DNA of 42,856 nt, taken from assembly GCA_900547805.1 (NCBI GenBank), contig URIE01000003.1, forward strand, positions 1 to 42,856. The letters are read 5' to 3'. Source of the stretch: an uncultured Collinsella sp. (GTDB lineage: Bacteria > Actinomycetota > Coriobacteriia > Coriobacteriales > Coriobacteriaceae). The translations under genes were made by a program, and so were the position numbers. Below are positions 15,735 through 25,561 of this stretch, piece by piece (positions within the stretch are counted from its first letter, which is position 1; each line of letters starts with the position of its first letter). The notes under the pieces were generated by a model. It saw only the letters and a program-made list of their open reading frames with translations, was not told the origin of the DNA and did not search any database.

Positions 15735-16406
15735 ATGAACGAAGCAGTTCCCGAGACACCGTCGAGTGTCGAATCGATGGCAAAGCAAGGTTGCGAAAAG
15801 CTCGGTCTGGAAGCGTTTGATGCGCTGGTCCGTCGTGCCCGTACGTGCCGTCGCTTTGACGAGTCCATGCGCGTGCCGCGCGAGTTTTTGCTCGAGCTGG
15901 CGGAACTGGCGCACCTGGCTCCCTGCGGTGCCAATGCTCAGCGTCTGCGTTTTCATGTGGTAAGCGGTGCAGAGGACTGCGCGCGTGTATTTGACGAGCT
16001 TGCATGGGCCGGCGCGTTTAAGGATTGGCCGGGTCCTGCCGAGGGCGAGCGCCCGACCGGCTATATCGCGATTCTGGCCGAGCGCGCCGTTCCGGGCAAG
16101 CCTGCCGCTCCCATTACCGAGGTCGACACGGGCATTGCCGCGCAGACGATGATGCTCGCCGCCCGCAGCGCCACGCCCGAGGTGGCAGCCTGCATGTTCA
16201 AGGCCTTTACGCCCCGCGCGATCGATGCCATGGGGCTCGATAACGACAAGTATGAGCTCAAGCTGATCATGGCCTTTGGCGTTCCGGCCGAGACACAGGT
16301 GATCGATGCGATCGATTCCAACCCCGACGGCTCCATCAATTATTGGCGCGACGAGGCGCGGGTGCACCACGTACCCAAGCGTCCGCTTGCCGACGTGCTG
16401 CTGTAG
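15735..16406 (+). CDS. Nitroreductase family protein
   Basis: FMN-dependent oxidoreductase-like protein, 223 aa. RRARTCRRFDESMRVPREFLLELAELAHLAPCGANAQRLRFHVV is the usual N-terminal FMN-binding region (RRSxRxF type); later VDTGIAAQTMMLAARS and IMAFGVPAE match the family core. ATG 15735 (MNEAVPETPSS) is chosen over the longer open frame from 15567, whose start lies in non-conserved sequence. The ribosome-binding site is weak (GGGGG). Substrate unknown. Confidence 0.87.
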   Translation: MNEAVPETPSSVESMAKQGCEKLGLEAFDALVRRARTCRRFDESMRVPREFLLELAELAHLAPCGANAQRLRFHVVSGAEDCARVFDELAWAGAFKDWPGPAEGERPTGYIAILAERAVPGKPAAPITEVDTGIAAQTMMLAARSATPEVAACMFKAFTPRAIDAMGLDNDKYELKLIMAFGVPAETQVIDAIDSNPDGSINYWRDEARVHHVPKRPLADVLL

Positions 16407-16441
16407 TTGTGCGTCGTTGCGGTGCAATCCGGCGGCAAAAT

Positions 16442-16472
16442 CACCACAAAGGCTCCTGTCCCCTTTGTGGTG
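16442..16472 (+). promoter_or_regulatory. Stable hairpin just upstream of the phosphatase RBS
   Basis: CACCACAAAGG (16442-16452) pairs perfectly with CCTTTGTGGTG (16462-16472), loop of 9 nt. The next gene's GAGGGGAGG site begins 6 nt later. No T-tract, so it may affect translation or be a repeated intergenic element. Confidence 0.5.
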
Positions 16473-16489
16473 GTACGAGGGGAGGGTGT

Positions 16490-17032
16490 GTGGCAGATCT
16501 GTATTTGGTGCGGCATGGGCAGACTGAGCTCAATGTGCAGAGCATTTTGCAGGGCTGGCACGATTCGCCGCTTACGGCGCGCGGGCGCGAGCAGGCGCTG
16601 ACGGCGCGTACGGCGTTTGCGGCGCGTGGCGTGGCCTTTGATCATGTGTATTCCTCGCCGTTGGGCCGGGCGCGGCATACGGCCGAGCTTATCGTTGGCG
16701 AGGGCCGTTCCATTGAGCTGGTCGATGACCTGCGTGAGTGGCATTTTGGCTCGCTGGAGGGCACATCAAATCGCGAGATGCCGCCGCAGCCCTGGGGCGA
16801 TTATCCGGTGGCCTTTGGCGGCGAGTCTGAAGGCGAGCTACGGTCGCGCATGGTCGCGGCGCTGTCCCGCATCATGGCCAGGTCGCAGCACGACTGCGTG
16901 CTGGCGGTTTCCCACGGCTCAGCCTGCCAGGAGTTTCTTGAGTATGTGACTGGCGGGGGAGAGCTACCCGACAACGGTGCCGTGCTTCATTTTGGCTATT
17001 GCGACGGGGCGTTTTCGCTCCTTGATTGGTAA
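16490..17032 (+). CDS. Histidine phosphatase (phosphoglycerate-mutase-like), copy 1
   Basis: Enzyme of the histidine phosphatase superfamily, 180 aa. The catalytic motif LVRHGQTELN (His9) is near the N-terminus, LREWHFGSLEG contains the acid-bearing loop, and AVSHGSACQEFL holds the second His. GTG 16490 (VADLYLVRHG) is chosen because GAGGGGAGGG precedes it; the longer frame from 16343 runs back into the previous gene. A second homologue starts 17 bp downstream. Physiological substrate is not evident. Confidence 0.9.
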   Translation: MADLYLVRHGQTELNVQSILQGWHDSPLTARGREQALTARTAFAARGVAFDHVYSSPLGRARHTAELIVGEGRSIELVDDLREWHFGSLEGTSNREMPPQPWGDYPVAFGGESEGELRSRMVAALSRIMARSQHDCVLAVSHGSACQEFLEYVTGGGELPDNGAVLHFGYCDGAFSLLDW

Positions 17033-17049
17033 CGAACGAAAGGACCCCT

Positions 17050-17685
17050 ATGAATAAAGACCTGTATCTGGTTCGTCATGGGCAGACAATATTCAACCTT
17101 AAGCGTATCATTCAGGGGTGGAGTGATTCGCCGCTTACGCAGTTGGGTTGCGACCAGGCGGCGCGCGCCGGCATGTTTTTACGTGCGCGCGGCATTGAGC
17201 CCGATCATGCCTACACCTCCACGCTTCATCGCACCGAGCAGACTATCGCCAACTTGTGGCCGGGCTTGGCGTACGAGCGCCTGGACGGCCTGCGTGAGTG
17301 GTTCTTTGGCGACTTTGAGGCCGAGCGCGTGATGCTCATGCCCGAGCGCCCGTGGCGCGATTTCTATCGTCAATTTGGCGGCGAGGGCCAGATCCAGGTG
17401 CGCGAGCGCATGGTGGCGACGCTGACCGAACTCATGCGACGCCCGGACCACGAGTGCGTCCTTGCGGTGAGCCACGGATCGGCCATCAAGGAGTTCATGG
17501 ACCATACCAAGGGCGCGGCGGCCGATGAACGCGATCGCGTTCCGGGCAACTGCTCGGTGCTACACTTTGCGTTTGACGACGAATCCGACACGTTTGAGCT
17601 GGTCGAAGTCTTTACGCAGGAGGATTACGCGCGCGAGCTGGGGCTTGAACCGCTCGTGGCTACTGCGGGTCCGCAGCGCGGATAA
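17050..17685 (+). CDS. Histidine phosphatase (phosphoglycerate-mutase-like), copy 2
   Basis: Paralogue of the gene before it, 211 aa. MNKDLYLVRHGQTIFNLKR carries catalytic His10, and the shared blocks QGWSDSPLTQLG, LREWFFGDFE and AVSHGSAIKEFM line up with copy 1. AAAGGA precedes ATG 17050. It has an extra C-terminal tail of about 30 residues. The pair appears to be a tandem duplication transcribed together. Confidence 0.9.
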   Translation: MNKDLYLVRHGQTIFNLKRIIQGWSDSPLTQLGCDQAARAGMFLRARGIEPDHAYTSTLHRTEQTIANLWPGLAYERLDGLREWFFGDFEAERVMLMPERPWRDFYRQFGGEGQIQVRERMVATLTELMRRPDHECVLAVSHGSAIKEFMDHTKGAAADERDRVPGNCSVLHFAFDDESDTFELVEVFTQEDYARELGLEPLVATAGPQRG

Positions 17686-17731
17686 CGCGAGCGCGACGGC
17701 ACGGGTCGCCGGCATACTTCTCGACGCAAAA

Positions 17732-17768
17732 GGGGCGGAGATGCATGTACCTGCTGCATCTCCGCCCC
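17732..17768. terminator. Bidirectional terminator between convergent genes
   Basis: GGGGCGGAGATGCA (17732-17745) pairs perfectly with 17755-17768. AAAA precedes the stem, giving TTTT on the minus strand, and CTGTTTGTT follows on the plus strand. It separates the phosphatase pair from the leftward DUF1015-like gene. Confidence 0.87.
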
Positions 17769-17813
17769 CTGTTTGTTGAGCTGCCGATTTTTGTGCTGGG
17801 CAGTCTGGTCTTG

Positions 17814-18503
17814 CTAGAACCGCGCGACCTGGTGCGTGAGCAGACCTGTCGGAACTTGCGGCGCGACGCCGCTGACCTGCGCGGCGGGGAAGAGCACGGC
17901 AACGGTAAAGTTGAACGGCTCCTTGCCGGTGTACGTTCCGGCGGCACGGGCCTCATCGGCCAGAATCTGCGATGCCCCAGCCAGCGCGGCAGCGTAGGTG
18001 GGGTCGTCTGCCGGCGTCGGCTCCGGCGCCTGATCGAGCATGGCGCGGATGGCGGCAACGGCGTCCTCGCGCTTGACCTTCCACACGCGATGCGTAATGC
18101 CGGCGGGGTCGGTGACGGCATAGAGCGGCGCTCCTTCTTTGGCGGCGCCAAGGATGATATCCATGACGGGCGAGGCTTCGTAGGCGAGCGTTACAGGGCG
18201 GGGCTGCACCTTAAGCTCGGCGATCGCGCGCGCGGCGGCGAGTGCGTCGACGCTCTCGGTGGCAGCCTCGTCGCTACCCGTCAGTACGTTAACCGGGCAA
18301 ATCGCCACGACACCCGTCGCGCGACCCGGCTCGCCCGAGCATTCGTACACGTAATACGCCGCGCCTGGATCCTTGAGCATCAGACCATCGGCAATGGCTC
18401 CGCGCAGAGCATCGTTGCCGCTCAGGATGCTGCCCATTGCAGGCAGTGCCTCGAGCACGCGGTCCTGAGCCGGGCGGATGCAGGGAAACGGAAGTGCTTT
18501 CAT
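17814..18503 (-). CDS. Short DUF1015-like protein
   Basis: Protein of 229 aa that recalls DUF1015 (usually about 400 aa): PFPCIRPAQDRV at the start, GLMLKDPGAAYYVYEC, then a stretch equivalent to the family's middle region. The usual His-rich 'ADGHHR' segment is not visible; ADDPTYAAALAG stands in its place. DUF1015 genes are often found beside serC and serA, which here lie about 3 kb to the right on the same strand. It may be a degenerate or specialised member. Function unknown. Confidence 0.65.
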   Translation of the reverse strand: MKALPFPCIRPAQDRVLEALPAMGSILSGNDALRGAIADGLMLKDPGAAYYVYECSGEPGRATGVVAICPVNVLTGSDEAATESVDALAAARAIAELKVQPRPVTLAYEASPVMDIILGAAKEGAPLYAVTDPAGITHRVWKVKREDAVAAIRAMLDQAPEPTPADDPTYAAALAGASQILADEARAAGTYTGKEPFNFTVAVLFPAAQVSGVAPQVPTGLLTHQVARF

Positions 18504-18542
18504 GGGCGGTCCTAACGCGCGAGTCGGTTTGTTCGCGGCTTA

Positions 18543-19763
18543 TTATGCCCCAACTTGTCCATTCGCGTCCCAGAGCACGTTATCGGCGAGCGCGATGAGC
18601 ACGTTTTGGCAGCGAACGATATCGGCATGGGGCACATACTCGTCGGGCTTGTGTGCGAGCGCCAACGAGCCGGGGCCGTAGCTCATACAATTGCGGTTGC
18701 CTGTCTTGCCGGCAATGACGGCGGTATCGGTGTAGCCGGTAAAGAAGCCGACGGTCGTGTCCGCGTCCGTCACGCCATCGGCGGCACGCTTGAGCGCTGC
18801 TAGAAGGGGAGAGCTCGGGTCGCGCTCGATGGCGGGGCGGTCGCCCGTCACGGTGTAGCTGCCATGGCAACCGGGAACGGCGGCTTCGGCGACGGCGATG
18901 GCCTGCTCTACCATGCGCGTCGCGGCGGCCGTATCGGTCGGCGGGGTCAGACGCATGTCGACCCAGACTTTGGCGCGGTCGGGCACGACATAGGGGCGAT
19001 ATCCGCCCTCGATTTGGCCAAACGTGATGGTCGATGGTCCCAGCTCATCGTGCGCGGGCAGCGCCGCAAACGCGCGACGGAGCGAACACACGACCTCGGC
19101 CATGGCGGCGACGGCGTCTGCGCCCTTCCAAGGCTGGCTTGCATGAGCCGTGACGCCGGCCATTTCAATCTCGAACCACGTACGCCCCTTGTGCGCCACC
19201 TGGATCTGTCCGTCGGTGGGTTCGGTGTCCAGCACCCATTCGCGCGAGCCGACCCAGCCAGCATCGATCGCGGCTTCTGAGCCGCGCATGAAGTCTTCCT
19301 CGTCGACCGAGCAGATGAGCGAAAAGCCGCGGCGTGGCAGCGCGCCATCCGCCGCCACGCGCTCGAGCGTATGGACCAGTGCGGCAATGGCGCAGGCCAG
19401 GCCACCCTTCATATCGCAGGCACCGCGGCCATAGAGTTTGTCGTTGCGCACAACCGCCCCAAGCGGTGCGATGTCCGCGTCCCAGCCATTGCCCAAGGTA
19501 ACGGTATCCATGTGGCAGATGTAGACGAGCCGTGGCTCGTCGCTCAAACCGGGCACGGTGATCATAAGGTTGCGGCGCCCGGGCAGTACCTCGAGTTCCT
19601 CAATCCGTATGGCATCGAGTGTCGGGTAGTTCAACCGTGCCAGCCGTTCCTCAACCAGCGCTTTGATATACCGCTCAATTTCATTCTCATACGCGCCCGG
19701 GTCTGAGCTGTCGATCCGCACAAGCTCCTGCGCAAGCCGCCAGGCAAAGTCCTCATCAACCAT
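18543..19763 (-). CDS. M20 family metallopeptidase (ArgE/DapE-like)
   Basis: Zinc-dependent amidohydrolase, 406 aa. Zinc ligands are seen in LVYICHMDTV, YGRGACDMKGG and CSVDEEDFMRGSE, followed by the dimerisation domain (WFEIEMAGVTAHASQPWKGAD). Start ATG 19763 (MVDEDFAWRLAQELVRIDS) is chosen because GAGG precedes it and family similarity starts there. The closest functions are acetylornithine deacetylase or succinyl-diaminopimelate desuccinylase, but no arg or dap neighbours are present, so it may be a dipeptidase. Confidence 0.9.
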   Translation of the reverse strand: MVDEDFAWRLAQELVRIDSSDPGAYENEIERYIKALVEERLARLNYPTLDAIRIEELEVLPGRRNLMITVPGLSDEPRLVYICHMDTVTLGNGWDADIAPLGAVVRNDKLYGRGACDMKGGLACAIAALVHTLERVAADGALPRRGFSLICSVDEEDFMRGSEAAIDAGWVGSREWVLDTEPTDGQIQVAHKGRTWFEIEMAGVTAHASQPWKGADAVAAMAEVVCSLRRAFAALPAHDELGPSTITFGQIEGGYRPYVVPDRAKVWVDMRLTPPTDTAAATRMVEQAIAVAEAAVPGCHGSYTVTGDRPAIERDPSSPLLAALKRAADGVTDADTTVGFFTGYTDTAVIAGKTGNRNCMSYGPGSLALAHKPDEYVPHADIVRCQNVLIALADNVLWDANGQVGA

Positions 19764-19917
19764 ATGCAACCTCACAATCAGTCTGCTTTCCAAACCGATT
19801 GTAAGCCTCCTGAGAGATTCGCGACGCGCGCGCAGCAGCATTCACCGTTCGCAGGCCGAGCCATCGCACTCGCCGTCTGAGCGGGTTCACAAACGATGCA
19901 GTGGGTACGTACACTTC

Positions 19918-20967
19918 ATGGACGACATACTGTGCGACATATCTGCCTTTCGGTATCACCGGATACCCCCACAGGTCTTGGCGATAATGCCGGACCTGCC
20001 CGATTCTGCGGACGACCAGCGCAGGGAGCGTCTTTGCGAGCACCCGCTCGTCAAGCATTTCCTGGGCACCCCGTTACACGTGTTGGCACAGGGCAGCTGC
20101 GGACGTAAGGGCGATCGCATTGTCAGGCATGTTTGGAACGGGGAGAGGCCGTTTGACTCCGTGCGGCAGACAGAGTTTGGCCTCGATGTCGCGTCACCGC
20201 TCTTTACCCTGCTGACCCTGGCTTCTTCGGTCTCAAACGAGCGCCTGATCATGTGCATGTATGAGATGTGCGGTACCTTTGCCGTGTGCAAGATCGCGCC
20301 TCAGGTAAAGACGGCACTTGAGCAGGCATACGGGGACCGGTGGGGCGACGCGCGGCTGGGCTGGGAAAACGTAAAGGATGCCTCGGGGGATTCAACGGAC
20401 TTGTGGAAACGACCTCCCTTGATCGAGCTCTCTGACCTTTCAGAGTACGTCGATAAGATCCGGGGGCTTCGCGGTGCTAAATCGTTCACACGTGCCGCAA
20501 AATGCATTACGGGGGTCGCGGCATCGCCGCTCGAGGTCAAGGCTTCGATGCTGTTTAGCCTTTCGAGGTTGCGCGGCGGCGAAGGGCTGCGCCTTACCAA
20601 TAACGTTGAGATTCGTATGACGTGCAGCGCCCGTCTGATTTCGGGGCTTGATAGGCGCTATGCCGATATTTTGCTGGCAAATAAGGACGGCAGCCGAGAG
20701 TGTCTGGTTGAATGCCAAGGTAAAGCCATTCATGGATCCATAGAATCCAAGATTTCGGACTCCGACCGAACGACGGCGCTGCAAGCGATGGGATATCCCG
20801 TCGTTTTGATGACCTATGGTCAGCTGGCCGACTCCGATGCCTTCCGCGTGGTGATGGAGCTCATCATGTCCTATCTCGATGTGCCGCTGAAAGACAAGAC
20901 GCCGCGACAGCAGGAGCTCGAACGGCGGCTTCGTGAGGAGATTTTTATCGATTGGGCAGGAATGTAG
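19918..20967 (+). CDS. AbiEi/DUF559-like nuclease-fold protein, paralogue of 10506-11696
   Basis: Uncharacterised 349-aa protein. After an N-terminal region with FRYHRIPPQVL come VASPLFTLLTLASSVSNERL and MYEMCGTFAV, matching the middle of the other copy. The C-terminal nuclease-like part has E206 in SPLEVKASML, D250 in YADILL, E265-C-Q267 in VECQGKAIH, then SDRTTALQAMGYPVVLMTYGQL. ExQ can replace ExK in PD-(D/E)xK folds. ATG 19918 is chosen over the frame from 19663, whose extra residues are antisense to the M20 gene. It lacks the charged tail of the other copy. Activity unproven. Confidence 0.7.
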   Translation: MDDILCDISAFRYHRIPPQVLAIMPDLPDSADDQRRERLCEHPLVKHFLGTPLHVLAQGSCGRKGDRIVRHVWNGERPFDSVRQTEFGLDVASPLFTLLTLASSVSNERLIMCMYEMCGTFAVCKIAPQVKTALEQAYGDRWGDARLGWENVKDASGDSTDLWKRPPLIELSDLSEYVDKIRGLRGAKSFTRAAKCITGVAASPLEVKASMLFSLSRLRGGEGLRLTNNVEIRMTCSARLISGLDRRYADILLANKDGSRECLVECQGKAIHGSIESKISDSDRTTALQAMGYPVVLMTYGQLADSDAFRVVMELIMSYLDVPLKDKTPRQQELERRLREEIFIDWAGM

Positions 20968-21246
20968 CCGCGCGGGTGGAAAACGGTCGCGCGGACTAGA
21001 GTTTTGGTCGCAAAAAAGGCTTCGATTTTGCCTTGGAGGGGCCTTAAAAATGCTATCTAGAATAAGTTGTTTCGGAAAATCGACAGTCAACTTACATTCG
21101 GCACATAGAGATCGATTTGTACCTATTAAAGTCCCTGATAAAGCTGTTTATCAAAGCGGGTGTGCTTAGCGACTTGAGCCTCACTATCGATTATCTGAAA
21201 AAACTTGTTCTGGGTATCATTTTAAAGTCGTCCGGAGCAACAAAAT
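20968..21246. other. AT-rich intergenic region
   Basis: No gene seen. It is lower in GC than its surroundings and holds short dyads such as GATAAA/TTTATC near 21138-21153 and AAGGC/GCCTT near 21018-21040. No promoter stands out. Confidence 0.4.
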
Positions 21247-21275
21247 CGGCCCCCGTTTCGTGAAAACGGGGGCCG
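21247..21275 (-). terminator. Terminator of the serC-serA transcript
   Basis: CGGCCCCCGTTT (21247-21258) pairs with AAACGGGGGCCG (21264-21275), loop of 5 nt. On the minus strand it is followed by ATTTTGTT. It lies 40 bp after the serA stop. Confidence 0.88.
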
Positions 21276-21315
21276 AATGGGCTTCATGGCCTGCCTGGCA
21301 GGCTTGGCACCGGCG

Positions 21316-22479
21316 CTATTTGATCACACGCACGCGATACATCGACGGAATCTGCTTGAGAGCCTCGATGGTGCTGCTGTCCAGGTGCTCGTCGGTGTCG
21401 AACATGGTGTAGGCGTTCTCGCCAGCGGACTCGTTGGTCATACGCTGCACGTTGGCGTTGTCCTTGGCGAGAATGGCTGTGATCTGGCCGATCATGTTGG
21501 GCACGTTGGCGTGCAGGCAGGCGATGCGGCTCGCGGCGCGCGCCTTGCCCATGCTGCAGGCGGGGTAGTTGACGCTGTGTGCGATGTTGCCGTTTTCCAG
21601 GTAATCCTTGAGCTCGCTGATGGCCATGTCGGCGCAGTTGGCCTCGGCCTCGCCGGTGCCGGCGCCCGAGTGCGTGGTGATAAACGTGTTGGGCATCTTG
21701 ACGGTCTTGGGCGTGGCAAAGTCACAGCTAAACCAGCTGAGCTTGCCCGCGCGCAGGGCGGCGTCGACGGCGTCCTCGTCAATGATGGTCTCGCGCGCGT
21801 AGTTGATGAGCACGGCGTCCGGGGCCAGCAGGTCGATCTGCTCGGTGCTGATCATACCGATGGTGTCGGCCTTGCTGGGCACGTGCACGGTGAGGTAGTC
21901 GCAGCCGCGGCACAGATCCTCGAGCGTGCCCACGCGCTGCACCTCGCGGCTCAGCACCCACGCGTGCTCGACGGAAATGAACGGATCGTAGCCGTAAACG
22001 TCCATGCCCAGGTCGACACAGGCGTTGGCGACCTTGGAGCCTACGTTGCCCAGGCCGATGACGCCGATGCGCTTGCCCTTGAGCTCGCGGCCCACAAAGG
22101 CCTTCTTGGCTTTTTCGGCATCGACCTGAATCTCGGGGTCGTCGGCGTTGTCACGCACCCAGTTCATCGATTGCACCACGCCGCGGCTCGAGAGCACCAA
22201 CATGCCCAGGACGAGCTCCTTGACGGCGTTGCTGTTGGCGCCGGGGGAGTTAAAGACGACGACGCCCTTCTTGGCGTACTCCTCGACGGGAATGTTATTG
22301 ACGCCGGCGCCGCAGCGGGCGATGGCGCGAATGCCCTCGGGCAGCTCGTAGCCGTGCAGGTCGGTCGAGCGCATCAGGATAGCGTCGGCCTCCTCGGCGG
22401 TGCCCACAAACTCGTAGCCCTCGCCAAACTCGACTTTGCCGTCTTTAGTGATGTCGTCGATGGTCTTAATCTTACGCAT
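21316..22479 (-). CDS. serA: D-3-phosphoglycerate dehydrogenase
   Basis: First step of serine synthesis (3-phosphoglycerate to phosphohydroxypyruvate, NAD-dependent), 387 aa, the short form with a C-terminal ACT-type domain (about 315-387). The Rossmann motif is GVIGLGNVG, substrate-binding CGAGVNNIP and NSPGANSNAV are present, and the catalytic His is in TTHSGAGT. The stretch before that His reads CDFATPKTVKMPN, where I expect an acidic catalytic residue (DFPNEE or DVFxxEP type) and see none. AAGGAG precedes the ATG. Second gene after serC, 72 bp apart. Confidence 0.93.
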   Translation of the reverse strand: MRKIKTIDDITKDGKVEFGEGYEFVGTAEEADAILMRSTDLHGYELPEGIRAIARCGAGVNNIPVEEYAKKGVVVFNSPGANSNAVKELVLGMLVLSSRGVVQSMNWVRDNADDPEIQVDAEKAKKAFVGRELKGKRIGVIGLGNVGSKVANACVDLGMDVYGYDPFISVEHAWVLSREVQRVGTLEDLCRGCDYLTVHVPSKADTIGMISTEQIDLLAPDAVLINYARETIIDEDAVDAALRAGKLSWFSCDFATPKTVKMPNTFITTHSGAGTGEAEANCADMAISELKDYLENGNIAHSVNYPACSMGKARAASRIACLHANVPNMIGQITAILAKDNANVQRMTNESAGENAYTMFDTDEHLDSSTIEALKQIPSMYRVRVIK

Positions 22480-22551
22480 GGAAAAACTCCTTAGCAGGTT
22501 TTGATCTAAGCAGGGTGGTTTGAAGTGGCTGGTCGGCCCGCGGGTTGCGGG

Positions 22552-23676
<1,125 letters not shown>

Positions 23677-23818
23677 CTTCTAGTTCCCCCTCGTAGTCGT
23701 TTGAACGTTCGGGATACTTTAGCACAGTGGAGCGCCAGGCGCGACCGCATCTCGGTAAAACTCGACTGCGCCGCTATGATTTACAGGATGGTTACATGGG
23801 GGAGGGCGGTCGCTAGGT

Positions 23819-25561
23819 CTATATCACCGGGATATACCGCGACAAATACTCCTTGAGAGCGGGGTCGCACACATAGAGATACGTTCCCAGCATGCCGCGC
23901 GTCATGAGAACGTAGTAGGCGTTGACGATAATCTTTTGCAGGTCGTCGTCGCTCGCCTTCTTTTTTGCGACAGCATCTTTGAAGTTCGCTCCGCTAACGC
24001 AGACGGCATTCTTGTCGGTGTCGTAGTAAATGTCGGGACCCAGAATTACGAATCCGTAGTTGAGATCGTAGCCTTGTACCGTATGAATGCATCCGGCTTC
24101 GTTGACGGCGTTGGCGGAGTTAACCCAATCCTTCTGGGTTGAGTTCCAGCGTTTGGGAATGCTCTCGATGACGATATCGAACGCATCTTTATTACTCTTG
24201 CTTTCCCATTTCCAAGCAAAACCGGCTGTCATACGGGACAGCCCAACTTCTTTTTCTTTGGCCTGCTGTAGGGAGCAGAAATCCTCAAATTGGTCGACGA
24301 TTCCAAACTGGTATCTGGGGGTATCGCTGTTCGGATCCCCGGCTCGCGAATCGTAAGGCTGCGATGAAAAGAGTTCTTTGAACTTCATGCCGGCATGCAT
24401 GTACGCTTTGTTGTCAAGCAGGTCGTAGACAAAATCGAGGTACTCATCGCCGCCACGCACGCGCATCTGCGTGCTTAGGCTGAACTCTTCAGTTTCAATG
24501 CCGGCTTCTTCGAGTTGGTTGAGTCGCTGCTCAAGGCCATCTCGGTTGAGTCCCGATGCGCGGACTTGCTGTTTGGGGTCATAGAACAGGTACGCCTTGT
24601 CGCAGCATTTGTATATCCAGTCAACCTGGTTGCTCGTGTGCGGAAGGCCGAGGCGATCGCAGGTGTTATAGAAGGCCTTGATGCCGGAGCCCATACTTAG
24701 ATAATTACCCAGTCGATGTGCTTCGTCGACAAGTAGGATGTCATAACGATCATTTTTTGTGACGTCACTGGGGCTCAAGATATCGCCAGGCTTTAACCCT
24801 GGAAGGAAATGCGTGAGTTTCCTGAGGGTCTTCTTTAGGGAATCCATGGGGGTGACAAAGCCGACCCGCAGGTCGGAAAGGTTCGGCTCATTTTTGATTT
24901 TGAACATGAGACTGATGGCGAGGATTGTTTTGCCTGTTCCCGGCGCGCCGTTCACGACGGTTACGCGCTCTTTCTTGGGCCCGCCGTGTTTAATGTCTTC
25001 ATGCTCTTGCTCGAGCCGCCTGTAAATCGCCTCAATCGTTTCGTATTGATCGGGCGTGAGCGTTTTGAAGGGCGAGAATTTGAACAGGTCAGTGTTCTCG
25101 AGCTCTTCGATGGGGTGGATCGCATAGTTCTCTTCGCGAAGTTTCGACCAGAGGTCTCTGAACTTCTGGCGATACTGAGGTCGCTCAAAATAATCGAACT
25201 GGGCATAGCCATTGTTGGCGTTGGTTACCTGGTATTTTTCGTCAGCGCAGAACAGCTCGATAAGTCGATTCTCAAACTCAAATGTTGCTGACTGATTGAA
25301 GGTCGGATTGTCAATCAGAAGGGTCCGGTCGAAGTCTTTGTCCACGTTTGCGGCGTGTTGCTTCATGCGGCGTCGATAATTGGTCGTTTGACCGATGTAC
25401 GCCGTTTTGTTTTTGCTGTTGGTCAGGATGTAGAGAACAGGCCAGCTTTCGTCGTGGTGCGACCCTGGATTTGGCGTGCCAAAGTCTTGCAGCGATTCGC
25501 TTGTCTCGAAGGGCTGGGGCAGGGGAAGCGTGTATTGCCGAAGGGCGAACTCGTTACTCAT
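23819..25561 (-). CDS. GIY-YIG nuclease fused to a DUF2075 ATPase/helicase-like domain
   Basis: Two-domain protein, 580 aa. Residues 41-102 form a GIY-YIG endonuclease module: VLYILTNSKNKTAYIGQTT, catalytic Arg in NYRRRMKQH and acidic FEFENRLIE. After a linker, residues 195-580 are a DUF2075 P-loop ATPase: GAPGTGKT (205-212), ILLVDEAHRL (275-284), SLSTQMRVRG, HTVQGYDLNYGFVILG and YYVLMTRGMLGTYLYV, which are helicase-like motifs. The start overlaps the MazG-like gene by 8 bp, so the two are probably translated together. GC is clearly lower than the flanking core genes, a sign of transfer. A nucleic-acid-targeting defence role is inferred, not shown. Confidence 0.88.
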   Translation of the reverse strand: MSNEFALRQYTLPLPQPFETSESLQDFGTPNPGSHHDESWPVLYILTNSKNKTAYIGQTTNYRRRMKQHAANVDKDFDRTLLIDNPTFNQSATFEFENRLIELFCADEKYQVTNANNGYAQFDYFERPQYRQKFRDLWSKLREENYAIHPIEELENTDLFKFSPFKTLTPDQYETIEAIYRRLEQEHEDIKHGGPKKERVTVVNGAPGTGKTILAISLMFKIKNEPNLSDLRVGFVTPMDSLKKTLRKLTHFLPGLKPGDILSPSDVTKNDRYDILLVDEAHRLGNYLSMGSGIKAFYNTCDRLGLPHTSNQVDWIYKCCDKAYLFYDPKQQVRASGLNRDGLEQRLNQLEEAGIETEEFSLSTQMRVRGGDEYLDFVYDLLDNKAYMHAGMKFKELFSSQPYDSRAGDPNSDTPRYQFGIVDQFEDFCSLQQAKEKEVGLSRMTAGFAWKWESKSNKDAFDIVIESIPKRWNSTQKDWVNSANAVNEAGCIHTVQGYDLNYGFVILGPDIYYDTDKNAVCVSGANFKDAVAKKKASDDDLQKIIVNAYYVLMTRGMLGTYLYVCDPALKEYLSRYIPVI

